Source of the DNA: UBA1774 sp045628925
GTDB lineage: Bacteria > Bacillota > Clostridia > Oscillospirales > Oscillospiraceae
DNA: 11,618 nt
Assembly (NCBI GenBank): GCA_045628925.1
Contig: JAZQQF010000154.1
Coordinates: forward strand, 1 to 11,618
Reading direction: 5' to 3'
Shown here in pieces: positions 7,043 through 11,618 of this stretch (positions within the stretch are counted from its first letter, which is position 1; the number at the start of each line of letters is the position of its first letter). The notes beneath the pieces are model-generated. The model was not told the DNA's origin, did not search any database, and was given only the letters and a program-made list of their open reading frames with translations. The position numbers were made by a program, and so were the translations under genes.

Positions 7043-7071
7043 ATTCTACCTTTTTTTCACACGCCTGTCAA
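7043..7071 (-). promoter_or_regulatory. Strong sigma-A-type promoter of the telA operon
   Basis: Read on the minus strand: TTGACA (7071-7066), 17-base spacer (7065-7049), TAGAAT (7048-7043). The -35 box is perfect, the -10 box matches 5 of 6, and the spacing is ideal. The spacer includes a run of seven A. It lies about 47 bases upstream of the telA ATG, leaving a leader of roughly 40 nucleotides. Confidence 0.8.
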
Positions 7072-7079
7072 TCACAAAC

Positions 7080-7092
7080 TCGAACCTTTCGA
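7080..7092. promoter_or_regulatory. 13-bp inverted repeat between the divergent telA and rpe promoters, candidate operator
   Basis: TCGAA-CCT-TTCGA is a perfect 5-3-5 inverted repeat, 8 bases upstream of the telA -35 box and 24 bases upstream of the proposed rpe -35 box. The position would suit a regulator or activator site. It matches no operator family that I recognise, and a 5-base arm can arise by chance. Confidence 0.3.
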
Positions 7093-7116
7093 TATGCTGA
7101 AACGCAGAAATCAAGC

Positions 7117-7145
7117 TTGAATATCTCCTTTGCATGGTATATACT
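7117..7145 (+). promoter_or_regulatory. Probable promoter of the rpe-recR series
   Basis: TTGAAT (7117-7122), a 17-base spacer and TATACT (7140-7145). The -10 box matches 5 of 6 consensus bases, the -35 box 4 of 6. It is 106 bases upstream of the rpe ATG and would give a leader of about 100 nucleotides, in which I see no strong structure. The 255-base gap between telA and rpe holds these divergent promoters and no gene. Confidence 0.5.
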
Positions 7146-7251
7146 GAAAAATGGTTTAATACGGTCGTATCTGCTTTTCTGCCGCATCCACCCGATACAA
7201 AATGAAAACAGACGCCGGAACGACAGGATTCCGGTGCTGAAAGGTGATATT

Positions 7252-7914
7252 ATGACTCGAATCGCTCCTTCTATTCTGTCCGCTGACTTTGCCCGTCTGG
7301 GCGAGGAGATCGACAGCATCCGCCTCGGCGGGGCCGACTGGCTGCATTTCGATGTGATGGATGGGATGTTCGTTCCCAATCTGTCTGTCGGCATTCCCGT
7401 GCTGCAATCCGTGCGGAAATATACCGACCTGTTTCTGGATGTGCATCTGATGATCCAGCAGCCGGGGCGCTATGTGCCGCAGTTCTGCGATGCGGGGGCC
7501 GACCTCGTGTGTATGCACGTGGAGGCCGATACGGAGGAGAATATCCGCGCTGCCCTGCGGGAGGTCCGCGCCCGCGGGAAAAAGAGCGGTCTTGCCCTGA
7601 AACCCAAGACCGACTGGTCCGCTGCGCTGCCCTTCATCGAGGACGTGGATCTGATATTGGTCATGACCGTGGAGCCCGGCTTCGGCGGGCAGAAATTCAT
7701 GGCGGAGATGCTGCCCAAGCTGGGTCTGCTGCAGGAAACGCTGGCTGAATTCGGCCTGCAGGACTGCCTGCTGGAAGTGGACGGGGGCATCAATCCGCTG
7801 ACGGCCTCGCTGGCTGTCGCCGCCGGGGCAAACGTGCTGGTGGCCGGGAGCGACGTGTTCAAGGCCGAGGATCGGAAGGCCCGCATCGCCCAGCTGCGCG
7901 GCGAGAAAAACTGA
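7252..7914 (+). CDS. rpe: Ribulose-phosphate 3-epimerase
   Basis: Interconverts D-ribulose 5-phosphate and D-xylulose 5-phosphate in the non-oxidative pentose phosphate pathway; cytoplasmic TIM barrel. 220 residues, normal for the family. Motifs: APSILSADF (5-13), LHFDVMDGMFVPN (31-43), DVHLMI (63-68), the phosphate/active-site loop MTVEPGFGGQKF (138-149) and VDGGI (176-180). The expected metal ligands are His32, Asp34, His65 and Asp177, the two aspartates being the acid-base pair. The strand usually written ALNPGTP is ALKPKTD here (115-121), a variant outside the catalytic set. ATG 7252 was chosen for its AAAGGTGAT site and fit to the family; the open frame upstream to 7117 is leader. The gene heads a plus-strand series and recR begins 30 bases later. 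Confidence 0.96.
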   Translation: MTRIAPSILSADFARLGEEIDSIRLGGADWLHFDVMDGMFVPNLSVGIPVLQSVRKYTDLFLDVHLMIQQPGRYVPQFCDAGADLVCMHVEADTEENIRAALREVRARGKKSGLALKPKTDWSAALPFIEDVDLILVMTVEPGFGGQKFMAEMLPKLGLLQETLAEFGLQDCLLEVDGGINPLTASLAVAAGANVLVAGSDVFKAEDRKARIAQLRGEKN

Positions 7915-7915
7915 C

Positions 7916-7947
7916 AGGAGCGCGGCCCCGCCGCATACTGCAAGATG
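7916..7947 (+). promoter_or_regulatory. Unusual recR ribosome binding site with hairpin between Shine-Dalgarno and AUG
   Basis: AGGAG (7916-7920) is the only good Shine-Dalgarno before recR but stands 24 bases from the ATG (7945). Between them GCGGC-CCC-GCCGC (7922-7934) can form a 5-bp hairpin with a 3-base loop. If folded, the effective gap becomes about 11 bases, which is near normal. The base right before the AUG region (GCAAG) gives no close alternative site. The sequence elements are seen directly; the role is inferred. Confidence 0.4.
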
Positions 7948-8544
7948 AGCTATTATCCCGCATCCTTTGAAAGACTGACCGAGTACCTGCGCCGTCTGCC
8001 CGGCGTGGGCGCGAAATCCGCCCAGCGGATGGCCTTCTGGTTCCTGAGCCTCAGCGACAGTGAAGCTGAGGCGTTTGCCGCGTCCATCGTGGATGCGAAG
8101 CACAGCGTCCGCCGCTGCAGCGTCTGTCAGAACCTGACGGACGAGGAGATCTGCGGCATCTGCGCCTCCCCGAAGCGCGACCAGACGAAGCTCTGCGTGG
8201 TCTCCGAACCGCGGGACGTGATCGCGCTGGAGCGCAGCCGGGAATATGATGGGCTTTATCATGTGCTGCACGGGGTCATTTCGCCCCTCCGGCATATCGG
8301 GCCGGACGATCTGACCATCCGGGAACTGATGCAGCGGCTGGAAACGGGGGAGACGGAGGAGGTCATCATGGCCACAAACCCGGACGCGGAGGGGGAGGCC
8401 ACCGCTATGTACCTCAGCAGGCTGATGAAGCCGCTGGGCCTCCGCGTGACGAGGATCGCATATGGTATCCCCGTGGGCAGCAATCTGGAATTTGCCGACG
8501 ATGCGACGCTGTTCCGCGCACTGGAAGGGCGCAGGGAGATCTGA
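7945..8544 (+). CDS. recR: Recombination mediator protein RecR
   Basis: Acts with RecO (and RecF) to load RecA on SSB-coated single-stranded DNA during gap and break repair. 199 residues, the usual size. Domains in order: helix-hairpin-helix with LPGVGAKSAQRMAF (18-31); zinc finger Cys58-x2-Cys61...Cys70-x2-Cys73; Toprim domain starting at LCVVSEPRD (83-91), with NPDAEGEATAMYL (145-157); and the C-terminal Walker-B-like IAYGIPVGSNLEFAD (171-185). The ATG at 7945 is the only start that gives the canonical N-terminus. Its ribosome binding site is unusual (separate entry). In many Firmicutes recR follows dnaX and ybaB/ebfC; here it follows rpe with 30 bases between, so it probably shares the rpe transcript. 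No missing residue was seen. Confidence 0.97.
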   Translation: MSYYPASFERLTEYLRRLPGVGAKSAQRMAFWFLSLSDSEAEAFAASIVDAKHSVRRCSVCQNLTDEEICGICASPKRDQTKLCVVSEPRDVIALERSREYDGLYHVLHGVISPLRHIGPDDLTIRELMQRLETGETEEVIMATNPDAEGEATAMYLSRLMKPLGLRVTRIAYGIPVGSNLEFADDATLFRALEGRREI

Positions 8545-8563
8545 GCGTTTAAGCCCGGCAAAA

Positions 8564-8655
8564 TCTGTCTATGATGAGACAGAAAATCGAAATAAAAGCC
8601 GGAACGGGAATCTGCGTTTCCGGCACTTACATAGGGGCGGGTGCTGACCCGTCCT
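8564..8655 (+). promoter_or_regulatory. Three tandem hairpins in the recR-rnj gap (leader or terminator region)
   Basis: Hairpin 1: TCTGTCT (8564-8570) with AGACAGA (8577-8583), 6-base loop. Hairpin 2: GCCGGAA (8598-8604) with TTCCGGC (8618-8624), extendable by CG/CG with one bulge. Hairpin 3: nine pairs between 8634-8642 and 8647-8655, including two G-U pairs, with tetraloop GCTG. None is followed by a T tract, so none is a typical intrinsic terminator. Hairpin 3 ends 26 bases before the RNase J start. A weak -10-like TATGAT (8570-8575) overlaps hairpin 1. Likely a structured leader of the RNase J mRNA or an RNA-processing site; function unknown. Confidence 0.4.
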
Positions 8656-8681
8656 GAATCCTGCCTGATTGGAGCGTGTAT

Positions 8682-10346
8682 ATGGCAACTGAAAAATTGA
8701 AGATCATTTCACTTGGCGGCCTGAACGAGGTCGGCAAGAACCTGACGGTATATGAATACGGGAACGATATCCTGATCGTTGACTGCGGCCTCGGCTTCCC
8801 GGACGGTGAGATGTACGGTGTGGACGTGGTCATCCCCGACGTGACGTATCTGGTCAAAAATGTCGACCGCATCCGGGGTATCGTCCTGACACACGGACAT
8901 GAGGACCATATCGGCGCCATGCCCTACGTGCTGAAGGATATCACCGCCCCCATCTACGGCACGGCGCTGACGCTGGCGTTGGTGAAATACAAGCTGGAGG
9001 AGCACCGCCTGCTGGACATCGCGGATCTGCGGGAGATCGAGCCGGGCGACCGGTTCAACGTGGGCTGCTTTGAAATTGAAGCGATCCACGTGAACCACTC
9101 CATCGCCTGCGCGGTGGCGCTGGCCATCCGCACGCCGGTGGGCGTACTGGTGCATACCGGCGACTTTAAGATCGACACCACGCCCGTCGGCTGCCCGATG
9201 ACGGACCTGACCCGCTTCGGCGAGCTGGGCCGGGAGGGTGTGCTGGCGCTGCTGAGCGATTCCACCAACGCGGAGCGGAAGGGCTTTTCTCCCTCGGAAC
9301 GCACGGTGGGCGACGCGCTGGACGGGCTGCTGGAAAACTGCGGCAAGCGCATCATCATCACCACCTTTGCGTCCAATGTCTACCGGGTGCAGCAGGCCAT
9401 CGACCTTGCCGCGAAGCACGGCCGCAAGGTCGCCATCACCGGCCGCAGCATGGAGAACATGGTCACCGCGTCCGCGGAGCTGGGGTATCTGACCCTGCCG
9501 CCGGATACGCTGGTGGAGATCACGAAGATCAAGAATTATCCCAAAGAGCAGCAGATGATCATCACCACCGGCAGTCAGGGCGAAAGTATGTCGGCGCTGT
9601 ACCGCATGGCCTTCGGCGGCCATAAGCAGGTGGAGATCGGACCGGGGGACCGGGTCATCTTGTCGTCCTCCACCGTGCCGGGAAACGAAAAGACCGTCAG
9701 CGCCATCATCAACGAGCTTTACCGCCGGGGCGCGGACGTGCTGTATCGGGATATCAGCTCCGGGCTGCACGTTTCGGGCCACGCCTGTCAGGAAGAACTG
9801 AAGATGATGCTGGCGCTGGTGCAGCCCCGCTTCTTCATCCCGCTCCACGGCGAGCAGCGGCATCTCAGGAGCCATGCGAAGCTGGCGGAGGAAGTGGGCA
9901 TTCCCTCGAACCGCGTGATGATCAGCGATATCGGCAAGGTCATCGAGCTGGGTAAGAAGTCCATCCACATCGCCGGGACCGTGCAGGCGGGCCGCGTACT
10001 GGTGGACGGGACCGGCATCGGCGACGTGGGCAGCGTCGTCCTGCGGGACCGGAAGCATCTGGCGGAGGACGGGATGCTGGTGGTCGCCATGACCCTGAGC
10101 CGGGAGGACAACAGCCTCATCTCCGGGCCGGATATCATCACCCGCGGCTTCGTCTACGTGCGGGAATCCGAGGAGCTTCTGGATGAGATGCGGATGCAGG
10201 TGGCGGATCTGCTGGACGCCTGTCAGGAGAACGGCATCACCAACTGGACGCAGATTAAGTCCTCCGTCAAGACCACGCTTTCCACCTATCTGCAGAAGAA
10301 GATCAAGCGCAGCCCCATGATCCTGCCGATCATTATGGAGAACTGA
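8682..10346 (+). CDS. rnj: Ribonuclease J
   Basis: Metallo-beta-lactamase/beta-CASP ribonuclease with 5'-3' exonuclease and endonuclease activity, central to mRNA decay and rRNA/RNA maturation in Firmicutes. 554 residues, normal length. Motifs: HGHEDH (71-76) binds two zinc ions, with His139, Asp161 (TGDF) and His389 (PLHG) as further ligands; the beta-CASP part (about 205-360) contains SDSTNAE (192-198) and TGSQGE (296-301), followed by SGHA (365-368); the C-terminal domain (about 460-554) follows. The ATG at 8682 has GGAG 7 bases upstream; a GTG at 8676 is too close to that site. Only one RNase J is in the window and J1 versus J2 cannot be decided. The Spx/ArsC-like gene starts 3 bases after its stop codon. 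Confidence 0.97.
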   Translation: MATEKLKIISLGGLNEVGKNLTVYEYGNDILIVDCGLGFPDGEMYGVDVVIPDVTYLVKNVDRIRGIVLTHGHEDHIGAMPYVLKDITAPIYGTALTLALVKYKLEEHRLLDIADLREIEPGDRFNVGCFEIEAIHVNHSIACAVALAIRTPVGVLVHTGDFKIDTTPVGCPMTDLTRFGELGREGVLALLSDSTNAERKGFSPSERTVGDALDGLLENCGKRIIITTFASNVYRVQQAIDLAAKHGRKVAITGRSMENMVTASAELGYLTLPPDTLVEITKIKNYPKEQQMIITTGSQGESMSALYRMAFGGHKQVEIGPGDRVILSSSTVPGNEKTVSAIINELYRRGADVLYRDISSGLHVSGHACQEELKMMLALVQPRFFIPLHGEQRHLRSHAKLAEEVGIPSNRVMISDIGKVIELGKKSIHIAGTVQAGRVLVDGTGIGDVGSVVLRDRKHLAEDGMLVVAMTLSREDNSLISGPDIITRGFVYVRESEELLDEMRMQVADLLDACQENGITNWTQIKSSVKTTLSTYLQKKIKRSPMILPIIMEN

Positions 10347-10349
10347 ACG

Positions 10350-10682
10350 ATGAATATTCAGATTTTCGGGAAGAACAAATGCTTCGATTCCAAAAAGGCG
10401 GAGCGCTGGTTCAAGGAGCGCCGTATCAAATACCAGTATATCGACGTGGTGAAATACGGGATGAGCAGGGGAGAGTTCCAGAGCGTCAAGAGCGCGGTGG
10501 GCTTTGAGAACCTGCTGGACGCGGATGCGCCCGGGGCGGAGGAAGTGAAATACCTCGCCTATCAGGAGGACAAAGAGGAAAAGCTGCTGGAAAATCAGAA
10601 GCTGCTGAAAACGCCCATCGTGCGCAACGGCAAAAAGGCCACCGTCGGCTATGCGCCGGAGGTGTGGGCCGGCTGGGAATAA
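10350..10682 (+). CDS. ArsC/Spx-family thioredoxin-fold protein coupled to RNase J
   Basis: 110 residues with the ArsC/Spx fold pattern: N-terminal beta strand, redox-site loop NKCFDSKKAERWF (9-21), a helical middle, and a cis-proline TPI (88-90) followed by VRNGKKATVGY (91-101). The active site is C-x-x-S (Cys11, Ser14): true Spx has CxxC, and the ArsC Arg after the Cys loop is not apparent. It may therefore be a thiol reductase, a glutathionylation-independent redox protein, or an RNA-polymerase-binding Spx-like regulator. The ATG is 3 bases after the rnj stop; GGAG 9 bases upstream lies in the last rnj codons, so translation is coupled. In B. subtilis rnjA is coupled to the small RNA polymerase subunit gene rpoY, which I do not see here. 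Fold call is firm, function open. Confidence 0.8.
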   Translation: MNIQIFGKNKCFDSKKAERWFKERRIKYQYIDVVKYGMSRGEFQSVKSAVGFENLLDADAPGAEEVKYLAYQEDKEEKLLENQKLLKTPIVRNGKKATVGYAPEVWAGWE

Positions 10683-10724
10683 AGGGAAGACCGGGAACCG
10701 GAAACAGAGAGGAGAGGATCCCCC

Positions 10725-11192
10725 ATGCGGAAGGACAAGGCGAATTACTATCTGGACATCGCGGACGCGGTCCGCAGCCGCTCCACCTGCCTGAGAAGGC
10801 AGTACGGGGCCATCATCGTCGCTTCGGATGAGATCGTGGCCACGGGCTACAACGGCGCGCCCCGGGGCCGGAAAAACTGCGATGAACTGGGACGCTGCAC
10901 CCGGGAGGAGCTGAAGATCCCCTCCGGCCAGCGGTATGAGCTGTGCCGCAGCGTCCACGCGGAGGAGAATGCCATCATCTCCGCCTCCCGCAAGGAAATG
11001 CTGGGCAGCACCCTCTATCTGGTCGGGCGCGATGCGCATACGGGCGAGCTGCTTTCAAACTGCACCTCCTGCTCGCTCTGCCGCCGCCGCATCATCAACG
11101 CGGGCATCCGGAACGTCATCTGCCGGATCTCGGAAACGGAATACACCGACACGCCGGTGGAGGAATGGATCGAAAACGACGATACACTATAA
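10725..11192 (+). CDS. dCMP-deaminase-type (ComEB-like) zinc nucleotide deaminase
   Basis: 155 residues of the cytidine/deoxycytidylate deaminase fold. dCMP deaminase makes dUMP, the precursor of dTMP. Visible: GAIIVASDEIVATGYNGAPRG (28-48) with the substrate-binding TGYNGAPRG; the catalytic HAEEN (78-82; His78 zinc ligand, Glu80 proton shuttle); and SCSLC (115-119), with zinc ligands Cys116 and Cys119, in place of the usual PCxxC, the Pro being replaced by Ser, plus an extra Cys113. I believe related clostridial proteins share this variant, so it is probably a subfamily trait rather than decay. ATG 10725 has GGAGAGG 7 bases upstream. The gap to the upstream gene is 42 bases with no terminator, so it likely shares the transcript. 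No clear terminator follows. Confidence 0.87.
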   Translation: MRKDKANYYLDIADAVRSRSTCLRRQYGAIIVASDEIVATGYNGAPRGRKNCDELGRCTREELKIPSGQRYELCRSVHAEENAIISASRKEMLGSTLYLVGRDAHTGELLSNCTSCSLCRRRIINAGIRNVICRISETEYTDTPVEEWIENDDTL

Positions 11193-11227
11193 GTTGTGAT
11201 TTTTTGTGAAATGTGACGATTTTCATC

Positions 11228-11263
11228 TTGCATTTTGCAAATGTTGCGTTTATACTGTTTGCA
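11228..11263 (+). promoter_or_regulatory. Promoter of the short-chain dehydrogenase gene with overlapping TGCA repeats
   Basis: TTGCAT (11228-11233), 17-base spacer, TATACT (11251-11256): 4 of 6 and 5 of 6 consensus matches at ideal spacing, in an A/T-rich gap of 100 bases. TTGCA-TTT-TGCAA (11228-11240) is a perfect inverted repeat lying on the -35 box. TGCAAA (11236-11241) also pairs with TTTGCA (11258-11263), which straddles the -10 box. This suggests operator control by a repressor. The promoter is well supported; the operator is inferred. Confidence 0.6.
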
Positions 11264-11292
11264 TCTGAATAAAAAGAAAGGATGATCCCACC

Positions 11293-11618
11293 ATGAAAGA
11301 TTTTAAGGGCAAAATCGTATTCGTGTCCGGCGGCGCTTCCGGCGCCGGTCTGGGCCAGGCGAAGGTTTTCGGCCGCGAGGGCATGAAGGTCGCCATCGGC
11401 GACGTCCGTCAGGAAGCTCTTGACAATGCCGTTAAGGAACTGATCGCCTTCGGCATCCCCGAGCAGGACATCCTCGCCATCAAGGTCGACCTGACCAACC
11501 GCGAGGACTACACCGCCTGCGCCGACAAGATCGAAGAGACCTTCGGCGGCCCCCCCCATCTGTTCATTCAGACCGCGGGCGTCAACTCCTTCGGCCCCAT
11601 CGAAGCCTCCACGTTTGA
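11293..11618 (+). CDS. Short-chain dehydrogenase/reductase (classical SDR), 3' part outside window
   Basis: 108 codons visible, open to the right edge. The N-terminus has the classical SDR NAD(P)-binding loop: SGGASGAGLG (12-21), the family's G-x3-G-x-G. The first residue of the usual TGG is Ser. Asp37 in IGD (35-37), at the end of the second beta strand, suggests preference for NAD(H) over NADP(H). VDL (65-67) and the NNAG-equivalent QTAG (93-96) follow. The catalytic Ser-Tyr-Lys would be outside the window, so the substrate (sugar, polyol, steroid or acyl-CoA) is unknown. AAAGGAT lies 9 bases before the ATG. It has its own promoter and an A/T-rich upstream region, so it is a separate transcription unit. 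An eight-C run (11550-11557) lies in the frame. Confidence 0.9.
   Translation, partial: MKDFKGKIVFVSGGASGAGLGQAKVFGREGMKVAIGDVRQEALDNAVKELIAFGIPEQDILAIKVDLTNREDYTACADKIEETFGGPPHLFIQTAGVNSFGPIEASTF

Noticed and set aside
7156..8295. A 379-codon open frame antisense to rpe and recR
   Set aside because: Both plus-strand genes are certain, and the frame shows no domain or start signal.
8569..8596. Hammerhead-ribozyme-like words (CTATGATGAG ... CGAAA) in the recR-rnj gap
   Set aside because: The core CUGAUGA is not matched exactly, and the stems and cleavage triplet of a hammerhead are not in place.
8709..11039. A 776-codon open frame antisense to RNase J and its downstream genes
   Set aside because: It spans the opposite strand of three genes with clear family motifs, has no recognisable domain, and is the usual side effect of GC-rich codon use in the real genes.
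11193..11227. Terminator for the deaminase gene (GATTTTTTG after the stop)
   Set aside because: There is a T run but no convincing GC stem in front of it.

Overview
The window looks like a chromosomal, GC-rich (estimated about 60%) piece of a Gram-positive anaerobe of the class Clostridia, probably from the Oscillospirales/Ruminococcaceae side. The evidence is an S-layer-homology (SLH) domain protein, a ClpC-type Clp ATPase with a UVR-like middle domain, a clostridial 2[4Fe-4S] ferredoxin, RNase J, TelA, strong AGGAGG-type ribosome binding sites and sigma-A-like promoters. The taxon is an inference from gene content. I saw no mobile element, CRISPR array, tRNA or rRNA.

Layout. (1) 3-836 (+): the 3' part of an SLH-SGNH hydrolase, open at the left edge. 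It converges on (2) clpC, 853-3342 (-), and the two share a bidirectional terminator hairpin that lies inside the last codons of clpC. (3) Divergent from clpC, a 57-residue ferredoxin (3487-3660, +), followed by a GC hairpin. (4) A two-gene RNA-methylation unit, a TrmN6/YabB-like methyltransferase (3713-4393) overlapping rsmI (4372-5217), both +. (5) A converging minus-strand pair, telA (5845-6996) and a LemA-like membrane protein (5258-5848), overlapping by four bases and driven by a near-consensus promoter. (6) Divergent from telA, a plus-strand series: rpe (7252-7914), recR (7945-8544), RNase J (8682-10346), an ArsC/Spx-like small protein (10350-10682) and a dCMP-deaminase-type enzyme (10725-11192). 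(7) A new promoter with clustered TGCA repeats and the 5' part of a short-chain dehydrogenase (11293-11618), cut by the right edge.

How the genes fit together. Most of the window is housekeeping: protein quality control (ClpC), electron transfer (ferredoxin), rRNA/tRNA modification, pentose-phosphate metabolism (Rpe), recombinational repair (RecR), RNA turnover (RNase J) and pyrimidine nucleotide supply. The less well understood part is the TelA/LemA-like pair, which looks like an envelope- or stress-related module.

I did not find a clearly new biological system. The points most worth a second look are small-scale: an unusual recR ribosome binding site with a hairpin between Shine-Dalgarno and AUG, a terminator built into clpC coding sequence, a cluster of hairpins in front of RNase J, palindromes in two divergent promoter regions and at the SDR promoter, the RNase J/Spx-like coupling, and a ClpC with a variant ClpP-docking tripeptide.
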